Counted from the stretch's first letter, positions 1-7,742 are shown. The stretch is DNA of 23,623 bases from SLFT01 sp964493075 (GCA_964493075.1 CAZBNU010000046.1:1-23623); one strand, 5' to 3'. Notes: generated by a model not told the origin, from the letters alone. Numbers and translations are program-made.

Positions 1-29
1 ATAGTGCTGTTATTTCCTTGGTCGATGGT

Positions 30-112
30 GTAGGCGGGGTGAAGCGAAGCGGAACCCACCTTCCTGTTGTGTATCCTAAAAGGTGGGTTCCGCTTCGCTT
101 CACCCAGCCTAC
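30..112. repeat. REPIN-like inverted repeat, copy 1
   Basis: Two 31-bp arms (30-60 and 82-112) are inverted copies with one mismatch, separated by a 21-nt linker (61-81). Each arm also contains a shorter imperfect stem (GGTGGGT against ACCCACC-like ends around a GAAGCGAAGC core). A second copy lies at 11541-11629 with nearly the same linker, and a single arm lies at 17980-18010. Two REP-like units in inverted orientation with a conserved spacer is the architecture called REPIN. No transposase (RAYT) is visible in the window. It lies upstream of the rhamnulokinase; any regulatory effect is unknown. Confidence 0.85.
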
Positions 113-338
113 AATGCAATATTCTTGGTAAGAATGGATATGATGAATGGTGTTTACTGTATACGATCAGCGGGAATTAAAGCAATGCGGCGTCCTCAAA
201 GGATACGCCCATTGAATACATTTTGACGTGTGTCCTTGCTTATCTGTTAGAATTACTTCTGGCAGGTATCTTTTCGTTTTACCTGCCTTGCCATTTCGTT
301 TATATCACAAATCAGACATAAAATACGGAGGAGAAAGC
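113..338 (+). other. leader region upstream of rhamnulokinase
   Basis: About 225 bases with no supported gene. They hold a GTATAC-centred semi-palindrome at 156-167 (ACTGTATACGAT) and a possible promoter at 223-253. The reading frame of the kinase is open back to a GTG at 228, but that start has no Shine-Dalgarno site and adds a 37-residue extension unlike the family, so I treat this stretch as untranslated. Confidence 0.5.
223..253 (+). promoter_or_regulatory. possible sigma70-type promoter of rhamnulokinase
   Basis: TTGACG at 223-228 resembles a -35 box and TAGAAT at 248-253 resembles a -10 box. The spacer is 19 nt, which is longer than ideal. It would give a leader of roughly 80 nt before the ATG at 339. 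The assignment rests on consensus matching only. Confidence 0.3.
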
Positions 339-1808
339 ATGACAAAGCAGCACCGGTTTCTGGCATTTGACCTGGGCGCGGAAAGTGGCCGTGCCGTCCT
401 GGGTATTCTGGACCAAGGTCGCATTGAACTCAACGTGGTGCATCGGTTCCGGACGGAAGGGCTGTTCATGCTGGGCGTGCGCCAATGGGATGTGGCGCGT
501 ATTTATGAAGAGATGGTGCAGGGGCTGACCCAATGCGTGCGCGAACATGGCCCTGATCTGGATGGTATCGCCGTGGATACCTGGGGCGTGGATTTTGGAT
601 TGATTGCTGCTGACGGCTCCCTCTTGGCAAATCCGCGTCATTACCGGGACAAGGCCAACGACGGCATGACGGACTATGCCTTCAGCATCATTCCCCGCGC
701 CGAGGTGTACAAGGCCACAGGCATTCAGTTCCTGCCGTTCAATTCGCTGTATCAGTTGCTGAGTTACAAAAAGAACAATTCGCCCATTCTTTCTGTTGCT
801 GATACGCTGTTGTTGATGGGCGATTTGTTTGCTTACCTGTTATCCGGATGCAAGGCCTGCGAATATACCAACGCCTCCACCTCCCAGATGCTGAACCCCA
901 ATACACGCACCTGGGATAACGGGTTGATTGAAAAACTCGGACTTCCCAGGCATCTATTGCTCGATCCTGTATTGCCCGGGACCGTGCTGGGGCCTGTCCG
1001 TGCCGACATTGCCGAACTGACTGGCGTCAATTCGAATGTGCCTGTGATTGCCACGGCATCGCACGACACGGCTTCCGCTGTCGCAGCAGTTCCCGTCACT
1101 TCTGGAGGGAAGCCGTGGGCCTATCTTTCCAGTGGCACGTGGTCGTTGCTGGGTGCAGAACTGGATGAGCCTCATATCAGTGACGAAAGCCTGAAACAGG
1201 ACTTTACCAATGAGGGCGGTGTCGGCGAAAAAATCCGGTTCCTGAAAAATATCTTTGGCTTGTGGCTGGTGCAGGAATGCCGCCGCAGTTGGGAACGGGA
1301 GGATGGTAATTCTCTAAACTACGAGGAGATTACCGCAGAGGCAAAGGCAAGTAAAGCTTTCAACGGGTGCATCAACCTGGATGATACGCGGCTGATTGCG
1401 CCTGACGATATGCCCACACTTATTCAGACGCTATGCCGCGAGGCCAACCTGCCCGTACCGGAAACACGCGGCGCAATTATCCGATGCGCTCTTGAAAGCC
1501 TGGCGCTGAAATACCGCACAACCCTGCGCAACCTGGACAACATGCTCGGTCGCAAGACAGAAAAACTGCACATAATTGGGGGCGGCGTGCAGAACAAACT
1601 ACTGTGCCAGATGACGGCAGATGCCTGCGGCATCCCTGTAATCACCGGTCCCATAGAAGCTACGGCGCTGGGCAATATCGGAGTGCAGGCCATGGGCATA
1701 GGCGCCATCAGCAGTCTTGAGGAATTACGTGAGACCATCAGCCGCTCTGTGACATTGGACGAATATACACCGGAAAATACCGCTGCCTGGGAGGCGATGG
1801 AGAAGTAG
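339..1808 (+). CDS. rhaB: rhamnulokinase (FGGY sugar kinase)
   Basis: Predicted cytoplasmic kinase that phosphorylates L-rhamnulose to L-rhamnulose 1-phosphate with ATP. The 489-residue length matches RhaB. The N-terminal phosphate-binding motif DLGAESGR is at residues 11-18, WGVDFG at 82-87, the catalytic-base region SHDTAS at 241-246 (Asp243 is the likely base), and the C-terminal nucleotide-binding glycine motif in HIIGGGVQNK. The phrase GLWLVQECRRSW is typical of rhamnulokinases within FGGY kinases. I chose ATG 339 because GGAGGAG (327-333) sits 5 nt upstream and family similarity starts there. No other rhamnose genes (isomerase, aldolase, transporter) are present, so it may be a stand-alone gene. 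A related FGGY substrate such as fuculose cannot be fully excluded. Confidence 0.9.
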   Translation: MTKQHRFLAFDLGAESGRAVLGILDQGRIELNVVHRFRTEGLFMLGVRQWDVARIYEEMVQGLTQCVREHGPDLDGIAVDTWGVDFGLIAADGSLLANPRHYRDKANDGMTDYAFSIIPRAEVYKATGIQFLPFNSLYQLLSYKKNNSPILSVADTLLLMGDLFAYLLSGCKACEYTNASTSQMLNPNTRTWDNGLIEKLGLPRHLLLDPVLPGTVLGPVRADIAELTGVNSNVPVIATASHDTASAVAAVPVTSGGKPWAYLSSGTWSLLGAELDEPHISDESLKQDFTNEGGVGEKIRFLKNIFGLWLVQECRRSWEREDGNSLNYEEITAEAKASKAFNGCINLDDTRLIAPDDMPTLIQTLCREANLPVPETRGAIIRCALESLALKYRTTLRNLDNMLGRKTEKLHIIGGGVQNKLLCQMTADACGIPVITGPIEATALGNIGVQAMGIGAISSLEELRETISRSVTLDEYTPENTAAWEAMEK

Positions 1809-1933
1809 GGTATCGGGTATCGTGTATCGGGTATCGGGTATCGGGTATCGGGTATCGGGTATCGGGTATCGGGTATCGTGTATCGTGTATCGTGTATCGT
1901 GTATCGGGTATCGGGTTCAGGGTTTAGGGTCTG
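1808..1933. repeat. heptamer tandem repeat (GGGTATC/GTGTATC)
   Basis: Fifteen in-phase 7-nt units run from 1808 to 1912: ten GGGTATC and five GTGTATC (unit 3 and units 11-14). They are followed by degenerate units GGGTTCA, GGGTTTA and GGGTCTG to 1933. The first G of the array is the last base of the rhamnulokinase TAG stop codon. Translation gives only a repetitive peptide, so I see no gene here. The clustered GTG variants point to local duplication or slippage. Confidence 0.95.
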
Positions 1934-1963
1934 GGGAACAGCATAATCTCTGGGGTTATTTAC

Positions 1964-1987
1964 CCGATCCGTCCGATCCGACCGATC
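1964..1987. repeat. short 9-nt period repeat (CCGATCCGN)
   Basis: Three copies of a CCGATC core spaced by 9 nt (1964, 1973, 1982), sharing the ATC element with the neighbouring heptamer array. It is followed by a run of six T (1989-1994). No gene or clear function is visible. Confidence 0.7.
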
Positions 1988-1999
1988 ATTTTTTCCGAA

Positions 2000-2019
2000 A
2001 CCCTAAACCCTAAACCCTA
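2000..2019. repeat. CCCTAAA heptamer repeat overlapping a stop codon
   Basis: Two and a half units of CCCTAAA, the reverse complement of the GGGTTTA unit at 1920-1926, so the two can pair as a 12-bp stem (1919-1930 with 2000-2011 or 2007-2018). The array includes the TAG stop codon (2010-2012) of the minus-strand glycosyltransferase gene. The motif equals the plant telomere unit, but its length and setting make that coincidental. Confidence 0.85.
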
Positions 2020-3047
2020 TTCTTCAAAATCTCAATACACGCATCGTAGCCCATTTCGGGTGTGATTTTTTCCAGGTACTGTTTTGCTTCGGTCGCGGTC
2101 AGATTACGCTCAAGTGTTTCTGGGCCTTCATAGAGCACGGTACTGGGAAGGCGCAGCGGGTGATGTTTTGCCGGGGAGGTGCCGCCAAACACAGCCACCA
2201 CGGGCACGTCCATGGCGGAGGCGATGTGCATGGGCCCGGTATCGCCGCCGAAGTACAAATCACACTGCTTAACAAGCCAGGCATAATGTTTAAGGTCTGG
2301 TGTTTCCGGTGCAATATGGGGATTGCGCTTTGCCATCTGCTGCACCGTTGTGGCAATATCGCGTTGCCCGGGTCCCCAGGTCAGCAATACTTCAAACCGC
2401 CCGTCGGCCAGCAGCAAATCCACCAGTGCTGCGTAATGTGACAGCGGCCACTGTTTTTCCGGGCGGTCCACCGGCGCATGTACCGCCGCCAGCAGTTTAC
2501 CGCTCTGAAACTCTTCGTGGATATATTCCTCAACCGTATCCTGCGTGTCCTCGGAAATCGACATAACCACGTCGAGGTTGGAACCTGTCGCGCCTGCCGC
2601 CTTGCTCATGGCCAGATTTTCCTTGATGCGGTTCATCTGGGTAGAGGGCAGATCAATGCGATGGTTGGCGAAGCGGTGGCTCATTTCCTGGGCGCGGGGC
2701 GGTGCAAAGGCATACCGGTCCTTGGCACGGGAAGCGCGCACCAGCAGGCCGCTTTTCAGGATGCCATGAAAATCCAGCACCATGTCGTAACGGCATTCTT
2801 TTATTTTATTGCAGAACTCGCGAAAAACTCGCGCGCCCTGCCAGAACCCCTCCGGACGTTCGAAGACATGAATCTGGTCAAGGGCGGGATGATCAGCGAT
2901 CACGTCCAGTGATTTGGGTTCCACCGCCCAGTCTATCTGCGCATGGGGGTAGGCGTCACGCAAGGCGTGGAGCGCGGGCAATACCCGTACCACATCGCCA
3001 ATGGCACTGAATCGAATGATAAGAATACGCGGCACACCGTTTAGCAT
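2010..3047 (-). CDS. glycosyltransferase family 9 (heptosyltransferase-like)
   Basis: Likely a cytoplasmic or membrane-associated GT-B enzyme that transfers a heptose or other sugar to lipopolysaccharide core or a similar envelope glycan. The product is 345 residues, usual for GT9. Near the N-terminus is LIIRFSAIGDVV with Asp18 at the position of the WaaC catalytic base. LDFHGILKSGLL lies near 91-102, the RPEKQWP segment near 195-201, and the donor-binding signature FGGDTGPMHIASA at 266-278. I chose ATG 3047 because AGGGG lies about 6 nt upstream. A GTG at 3071 would add 8 residues without a comparable site. The last codons and the stop lie inside a CCCTAAA repeat. No other LPS core genes are adjacent, so the exact acceptor is unknown. 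Confidence 0.85.
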   Translation of the reverse strand: MLNGVPRILIIRFSAIGDVVRVLPALHALRDAYPHAQIDWAVEPKSLDVIADHPALDQIHVFERPEGFWQGARVFREFCNKIKECRYDMVLDFHGILKSGLLVRASRAKDRYAFAPPRAQEMSHRFANHRIDLPSTQMNRIKENLAMSKAAGATGSNLDVVMSISEDTQDTVEEYIHEEFQSGKLLAAVHAPVDRPEKQWPLSHYAALVDLLLADGRFEVLLTWGPGQRDIATTVQQMAKRNPHIAPETPDLKHYAWLVKQCDLYFGGDTGPMHIASAMDVPVVAVFGGTSPAKHHPLRLPSTVLYEGPETLERNLTATEAKQYLEKITPEMGYDACIEILKNRV

Positions 3048-3183
3048 AGTAAGCCCCTGCGCTGCCTGCACAGATGCACCGATTCCGGGTTGACGGGGGT
3101 AATCAGAAATTTGCTACGGGCGAAGACAAGCAACGCAACACTCCACAGGAAAAAGACCAGACAAGTTGTGACCTGAAGAAAAC

Positions 3184-3273
<90 letters not shown>

Positions 3274-3283
3274 CAGAGCGACA

Positions 3284-3313
3284 ATTATAGCGAAGCGCCC
3301 ATGAAAATAGCAA
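3284..3313 (-). promoter_or_regulatory. promoter of tRNA-Ser
   Basis: On the minus strand TTGCTA (3308-3313) and a perfect TATAAT (3284-3289) are separated by 18 nt. The -10 box ends about 10 nt before the mature tRNA 5' end at 3273, so the transcript would start close to the tRNA. This is the best promoter match in the window. Confidence 0.7.
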
Positions 3314-3321
3314 AAGTTTTG

Positions 3322-3352
3322 TTGTCGCCCCTTCGACCGGTCATGTTATAGT
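3322..3352 (+). promoter_or_regulatory. possible promoter of the oxidoreductase operon
   Basis: TTGTCG at 3322-3327 and the AT-rich element GTTATAGT at 3345-3352 give a spacer of 17 nt (to GTTATA) or 19 nt (to TATAGT). It sits about 45 nt upstream of the ATG at 3399 and back to back with the tRNA promoter. Consensus match is only moderate. Confidence 0.35.
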
Positions 3353-3398
3353 ATGCAGACACCGCACAAGGGCCTCATAAAAACACAAGGAGACGCAC

Positions 3399-4394
3399 AT
3401 GCAACGGATCATCCAAATCGGACTCGGCGCAATGGGTCAGGGCTGGGCCGACTGCGTCGCGCGGTCAGAGCAGTGGGAGGCGGCGGCCTATGTGGACATC
3501 AGTCGCAAGAACATGACCGCAGCAGCGGAACGGCACGGCATGCCGAAGAATCGCTGCTTCCGCAACCTGAACACGGCACTGCGCAGTGTGGAAGCCGATG
3601 CGGTGCTCGATGTAACCCCGCAGCAGGCGCGACGCGCTGTATGCACGGCGGCCATGGAGTGCGACCTGGATGTACTTTGTGAAAAACCACTTGCTGACAC
3701 CATTGAGAACGCCTGCGCACTGGTGGAACTGGCACAAAAGAACCGCCGCATCCTGATGGTCGCCCAGAACTACCGCTATCAACCGGCGGTGCAAACGGCC
3801 AAAAAATTCATTGCGAAAGGTCGCCTCGGAAAAGTCGGCTACGCGGGCGTTTCCTTTCACAAAGGTCCCCGTTTCAGTGGCTATCGTGAGCAGATGGCCT
3901 ATCCTCTGTTGCTCGATATGGCCATACATCATTTTGACATGATGCGCTGCATTCTGGGCAAAGACATAGAAGCGGTGCAGGGGACAAGTGTGAACGCTCC
4001 GTGGAACTGGAACAAGGGGGAAGCCACCGTGTCTGCCTGCCTGGAGATGACGGACGGTATCGCGGTAAACTATTTTTCCAGTTGGGTGAGCCGTGGCTGG
4101 GAAACCGACTGGAACGGCAACTGGCGTATTGAGGGTGAAAAGGGCGTGCTGCTTATTGAAGACAGTCAGGTCTACTTCACGGACAAACAGGCCACGCGCC
4201 GTGTGGTACCGCTGGTGCAGATGGCAACAACGCATCAGGCATGGCTGCTGGATGGATTTGCCGCGACACTGGAAAAAAAGATGGAACCGGAAACGAGCGC
4301 CGGGAATAACTTAAACAGTCTGGCGGCAACCCATGCAATGGCCTGCGCAGTGCAGGAACAACGCAGAATACTTGTAGAAGAACTTTTTGAGTAA
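3399..4394 (+). CDS. Gfo/Idh/MocA family NAD(P)-dependent oxidoreductase
   Basis: Predicted sugar or sugar-nucleotide dehydrogenase of 331 residues, usual for the family. The Rossmann dinucleotide motif GLGAMGQG is at 8-15, the family signature CEKPL at 94-98 (Lys96 is the usual catalytic lysine), NYRYQPA at 124-130, and the second catalytic region DMAIHHFD at 173-180. The C-terminal alpha/beta domain has NWNKGEATVS and WRIEGEKG as in the family. ATG 3399 has AGGAG 7 nt upstream. Its stop is 2 nt before the GTG of the YfhO-like gene, so the two are almost certainly co-transcribed. The family covers many substrates (inositol, UDP-sugars, glycosides), and I cannot choose one from sequence. Confidence 0.88.
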   Translation: MQRIIQIGLGAMGQGWADCVARSEQWEAAAYVDISRKNMTAAAERHGMPKNRCFRNLNTALRSVEADAVLDVTPQQARRAVCTAAMECDLDVLCEKPLADTIENACALVELAQKNRRILMVAQNYRYQPAVQTAKKFIAKGRLGKVGYAGVSFHKGPRFSGYREQMAYPLLLDMAIHHFDMMRCILGKDIEAVQGTSVNAPWNWNKGEATVSACLEMTDGIAVNYFSSWVSRGWETDWNGNWRIEGEKGVLLIEDSQVYFTDKQATRRVVPLVQMATTHQAWLLDGFAATLEKKMEPETSAGNNLNSLAATHAMACAVQEQRRILVEELFE

Positions 4395-4396
4395 CG

Positions 4397-6712
4397 GTGA
4401 ATACTTCACGACAAAGCACCTATATGCCTTTCCCGCTTTTTCTGGCGGCGGCATTGTTCATCCTGGCAAGTCCCGTGTTCTGGACCGGTGTGGAAGCACC
4501 GGGAAAGGACCGTGCCGGTCTTGTCCGGGGAAACGAATACCTGTATCAGGAAATCGCGCCGACCATGCACTACGGGTTCGGCCGGTTGCGGGCGGGCGAA
4601 CTACCCCTCTGGAATGACCGGCAATTGTGCGGCGTCCCGTTTTTTGCGAACCCTGTTCATGGTCTGCTGCAACCGCTTAATATAGGCTTTCTCTTTTTGG
4701 ATACCCCTCATGCGCTGGCATTGCACGCGTTCATGGCGCTGGCCTTGATGGGCTTCTTTTTCGTTCTGTTCATGCGTTCCCTGGGCGTGTTATATATTCC
4801 TGCAACCCTGGGCGGTATTCTATACATGTGCTGCGGCGCAACCGCAGCCGCCATGTCGCGTCCCAACATCGCCAACGCACTGGTCTGGATGCCCTTGCTG
4901 ATCTGGATGGTGCGCGCCTATATTCGTGCGCCTCGTTTGACGACCTTGTGCGCCGGAAGCGTCATTCTTTCATTGCTCTGGTTGTCAGGGTCATCTCTGG
5001 CGGCATTCGTGGTGACAGGATTCTGCGGTGTTTATGCAGGTTGCCACATCATGTTCGGTACGGCCGCGGACAACGACTTTGCTTCCTATTCTCCCAAAAC
5101 AGGGGTCGCCCGGGTGGGCGGTCTGTTGACGATGCTGTTTCTTGCCGCTGCGATCACTGCTATACAATGGCTCCCTTCTCTTGCATGGGCAGTCCATCTT
5201 AATTCGCCCCTGGAACATTTGGGCAGGTTCCGTGTTGCTGGCGTCATGCCCGCCAACTTGCGTATGCTCCTTGCACAGATGTTGCAGGCCGGTTCCGGCG
5301 TATTGCCCGCACTGGGCTATGTGGGAATGTCAACGCTACTGTTGCTGCCCGCTGCTTTTCTGCACGCAACGCCTCGATGGGAACGTGCCTTCTTTGCCAT
5401 TGCCGCTGTAACCTTGTGGACTGTTGCCCTGTTTTCCGGGTCAGGCCTCCCCGAAGGTTTGTGGGCTGTCCTGATCTATCCGGCCACGTTCTCCGTGGCC
5501 GTGCTGGCTGCACTGGGCGCAGACCGGCTTTTCGCACCGCGCCGCAATACAGCATCACCGCGCCTGTGGGGGCCCATGGCGCTTGTGGCCGCTTTTCTCC
5601 TGGTATTATTTGTGATTGCTCCCGCCGAGACCCGGGGACGCATGGTACCCCTCGCTGTTGCGCTCTTCGTCTTTGCCCTGTTCCGGACACGGTGGGCGAG
5701 CGCAGTTAGCGGCATTATACTGGTACTGTTTTTGTTTGTAGACCTGAACGAAGCCAGCAACAACCACTACAGCCACCCCTCTTTTGACAGCGGCGCGGGT
5801 GTTGCGTTGCCTGCTAATATAGATGTATTGGTGCAAAACACCGCCCTTGACGACCGCATTCTTGTAAGCGGTTCTCCCACCGCAGGGCTTCATGCTAATA
5901 TCGGCATGAGCCATTCCTTTCGTGTTGCCAACGGCGCAGGCTACCCGTTCACACCGGCACAGAAGCAATGGTGGCAGGCACTTCAGGGCGATAACGAGGT
6001 ACTCGATAACAGATTGGATGTTTCCTCAGATACACCCTATGGACATCTGTTGAATGTGATGGCCGTACGCGCTGCGCTCGTCACCGCAAACGGGGGGCTT
6101 GCTTCTGGTTCAGCGCCGGGCTTACGACTCCGCAGGAAAGGGGACTTCGAGAATATAGTCCTTTATGAAAATGAAAACGCCATCCCCCGGGTGTCCTGGG
6201 CCTCTTCCTGGAGGATGGCGCCGGATATCTCAGCGGCTTTGGAGGCGCTCGGTGAAAAAGACTTCGATCCACGACAGGAGTGCATTGTACTGCTTGATGA
6301 ATCCGCCACAAGCCACCTTATACGCACGGTGCCCGATAATGATCCAAGTGCCAGCAGTCCCGAAGCCGCCGAAACACGCATCGCCACTCAGACGGAAACG
6401 CCTGAACGTATCATGGTCGAAGTGAAAAACGCCGCACCTGGTATTCTGGTGATCAGCGATACCTATGATCCCGGATGGCGTGCCACGGTCAACGGACAGC
6501 GCGTTCCCATTTTGAAAACCAACGGACTGTTCCGGGGCATTGCACTGGCAGCAGGCGAACATACAGTAACCTTTGAATACAGGCCGCTTTCGGTAATCGC
6601 AGGCGCGGCTATAAGCGCTGTTGCAATTATCATAGTGGGGTTGGCATTACTCATTCATTGCATAAACAGCATTCAAAAAATAAAAAGAGACCATCTGCGA
6701 AAATCTGTGTAA
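4397..6712 (+). CDS. YfhO-like multi-pass membrane protein
   Basis: Predicted inner-membrane protein of 771 residues resembling the YfhO family (GT-C-type membrane proteins linked to lipid-bound sugar transfer or glycosylation of cell-wall polymers). A first hydrophobic stretch at about 12-30 is followed by a loop with LPLWNDRQLCGVPF, a common feature of this group, then many hydrophobic segments to about residue 460. A soluble region follows. The C-terminal domain near 683-730 has DTYDPGWRATVNG and AAGEHTVTFEYRP, matching the YfhO C-terminal signature, and a last membrane segment lies near 735-757. The start is GTG, with only a weak ribosome site, and may depend on coupling to the upstream gene. 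The last residues come from a dispersed repeat (6692-6727). Confidence 0.78.
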   Translation: MNTSRQSTYMPFPLFLAAALFILASPVFWTGVEAPGKDRAGLVRGNEYLYQEIAPTMHYGFGRLRAGELPLWNDRQLCGVPFFANPVHGLLQPLNIGFLFLDTPHALALHAFMALALMGFFFVLFMRSLGVLYIPATLGGILYMCCGATAAAMSRPNIANALVWMPLLIWMVRAYIRAPRLTTLCAGSVILSLLWLSGSSLAAFVVTGFCGVYAGCHIMFGTAADNDFASYSPKTGVARVGGLLTMLFLAAAITAIQWLPSLAWAVHLNSPLEHLGRFRVAGVMPANLRMLLAQMLQAGSGVLPALGYVGMSTLLLLPAAFLHATPRWERAFFAIAAVTLWTVALFSGSGLPEGLWAVLIYPATFSVAVLAALGADRLFAPRRNTASPRLWGPMALVAAFLLVLFVIAPAETRGRMVPLAVALFVFALFRTRWASAVSGIILVLFLFVDLNEASNNHYSHPSFDSGAGVALPANIDVLVQNTALDDRILVSGSPTAGLHANIGMSHSFRVANGAGYPFTPAQKQWWQALQGDNEVLDNRLDVSSDTPYGHLLNVMAVRAALVTANGGLASGSAPGLRLRRKGDFENIVLYENENAIPRVSWASSWRMAPDISAALEALGEKDFDPRQECIVLLDESATSHLIRTVPDNDPSASSPEAAETRIATQTETPERIMVEVKNAAPGILVISDTYDPGWRATVNGQRVPILKTNGLFRGIALAAGEHTVTFEYRPLSVIAGAAISAVAIIIVGLALLIHCINSIQKIKRDHLRKSV

Positions 6713-6727
6713 TCTGTGGATAAAAAA
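6692..6727. repeat. internally repetitive element spanning the yfhO-like stop codon
   Basis: The stretch contains three near-tandem units (ATCTGCGAA, ATCTGTGTA, ATCTGTGGA) followed by an A-run. From memory, very similar ATCTGTGTAATCTGTGGAT strings occur as dispersed intergenic repeats in several bacterial phyla; a search is needed to confirm this. It encodes the last five codons (HLRKSV region) and the stop of the upstream gene. Confidence 0.6.
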
Positions 6728-6743
6728 CAGTCAGGAAACTCCT

Positions 6744-7712
6744 ATGAAACCAACAACAGCATTAACCTTGCTTCTCTTCTGTATGATCCTGATTAGCGCC
6801 TGCAGAGAAAAACCGGAAGACCGGGATTACCGTCAGGACATGCGCGATTTTGTCATGGCCATGCGCGCCCATACGGACACCATAGAACCTAACTTCCTGT
6901 TGATTCCCCAGAATGGGGAAGAACTGGTCACCACTGGCGATGGCTATGAAACACCACCGGCAGACGACTATCTGGCGGCCATAGACGGTCAGGGGCGGGA
7001 AGATTTGCTCTACGGATACAACGCAGACAACAAGCCCACCCCCGATGAGGATGCGGCCTATATGCAGGCGCACTTGCAGGTTGCGGAAAGCAACGGCATC
7101 GAAGTACTGGTGACGGATTATTGTTGGAACGAATCTTATATGGCAGATTCCTACGCAGAAAACCAGCGATGGGACTTCATCTCCTTTGCCGCTCCGTCCC
7201 GTGGCCTTGATGTCATTCCTGAATATCCATTAGTTCCCCGAAATGAGAATGAAGAGGACATAACCAGCCTGGCCGATGCGCGCAATTTTCTGTACCTGCT
7301 CGATCCGGTCCAATATGAAACCCGAACCGCCTATCTCGACGCACTTGATGCCACAACCTACGACCTGTTCATCATAGACGCCTTCTATGACGACCAGATG
7401 CTGACCGCCGCAGAAGTGGCGGCATTACAGACCAAACCCAACGGTGCAAGACGGCTGGTAATCGCCTACATGAGCATTGGCGAAGCGGAAGACTACCGCT
7501 ACTACTGGCAGGAGGATTGGAAGCCCGGCTCTCCCGAGTTTATCGAACGAGAAAACCCCGACTGGGAAGGCAACTACAAAGTGCGCTACTGGGACCCCGA
7601 ATGGCAAGCCGTCATCTTCGGCGATCCCAGCGCCTACCTCGACCGCATCCTCAACGCGGGCTTCGATGGCGCGTACCTGGATATTATTGACGCTTATGAA
7701 TATTTTGAGTGA
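6744..7712 (+). CDS. TM1410/MJ1477-type (GH114-like) lipoprotein
   Basis: Predicted secreted, lipid-anchored glycoside hydrolase-like protein of 322 residues. Residues 1-20 form a lipoprotein signal with lipobox ISAC, so Cys20 would be acylated. The rest resembles the GH114 / COG2342 TIM-barrel family (endo-alpha-1,4-polygalactosaminidase and the PelA hydrolase type). Signatures are YDLFIIDAFYDD, VIAYMSIGEAEDYRYYW near 239-255, DWEGNYKVRYWDPEW, and the terminal GFDGAYLDIIDAYEYF. Older entries call relatives 'cysteinyl-tRNA synthetase related', which is a known misannotation. AGGAAA lies about 8 nt before the ATG. It follows the YfhO-like gene by 31 nt on the same strand, so it probably shares the operon and acts on an envelope or extracellular amino-sugar polymer. 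Activity is inferred only. Confidence 0.8.
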   Translation: MKPTTALTLLLFCMILISACREKPEDRDYRQDMRDFVMAMRAHTDTIEPNFLLIPQNGEELVTTGDGYETPPADDYLAAIDGQGREDLLYGYNADNKPTPDEDAAYMQAHLQVAESNGIEVLVTDYCWNESYMADSYAENQRWDFISFAAPSRGLDVIPEYPLVPRNENEEDITSLADARNFLYLLDPVQYETRTAYLDALDATTYDLFIIDAFYDDQMLTAAEVAALQTKPNGARRLVIAYMSIGEAEDYRYYWQEDWKPGSPEFIERENPDWEGNYKVRYWDPEWQAVIFGDPSAYLDRILNAGFDGAYLDIIDAYEYFE

Positions 7713-7719
7713 TTATCTG

Positions 7720-7742
7720 TTACCCTTCGGATGTAATTTTTT
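7720..7742 (+). terminator. weak candidate intrinsic terminator
   Basis: TTACCC-TTC-GG-AT-GTAA can fold as a short stem (TTAC with GTAA, CC with GG, a two-base bulge) followed directly by six T. It starts 8 nt after the stop of the lipoprotein gene and separates it from the toxin-antitoxin pair. The stem is short, so strength is doubtful. Confidence 0.4.

Noticed and set aside
228..338. Upstream GTG start extending rhamnulokinase by 37 residues
   Set aside because: No ribosome site, a proposed promoter overlaps it, and the family N-terminus begins at the ATG at 339 with a strong GGAGGAG.
1808..1933. CRISPR array or small repetitive-peptide gene
   Set aside because: Units are 7 nt with no spacers, and the translated frame (1822-2013) is only a repeating peptide with no ribosome site.
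2000..2019. Eukaryotic telomere DNA or contamination
   Set aside because: Only two and a half CCCTAAA units, internal, and joined to bacterial genes on both sides.
3087..3183. Terminator after tRNA-Ser
   Set aside because: A CAG/ACAA-TTGT/CTG stem near a short T-run on the minus strand has a three-base bulge and is too weak to call.
3465..4235. Minus-strand open frame of 256 codons opposite the oxidoreductase
   Set aside because: It overlaps a clear Gfo/Idh/MocA gene and its translation has low-complexity, His/Arg-rich character typical of an antisense shadow.
6744..7712. Cysteinyl-tRNA synthetase-related function for the TM1410/MJ1477-type protein
   Set aside because: The family label is a known misannotation; the protein has a lipoprotein signal and GH114-type signatures but no aminoacyl-tRNA synthetase HIGH or KMSKS motifs.
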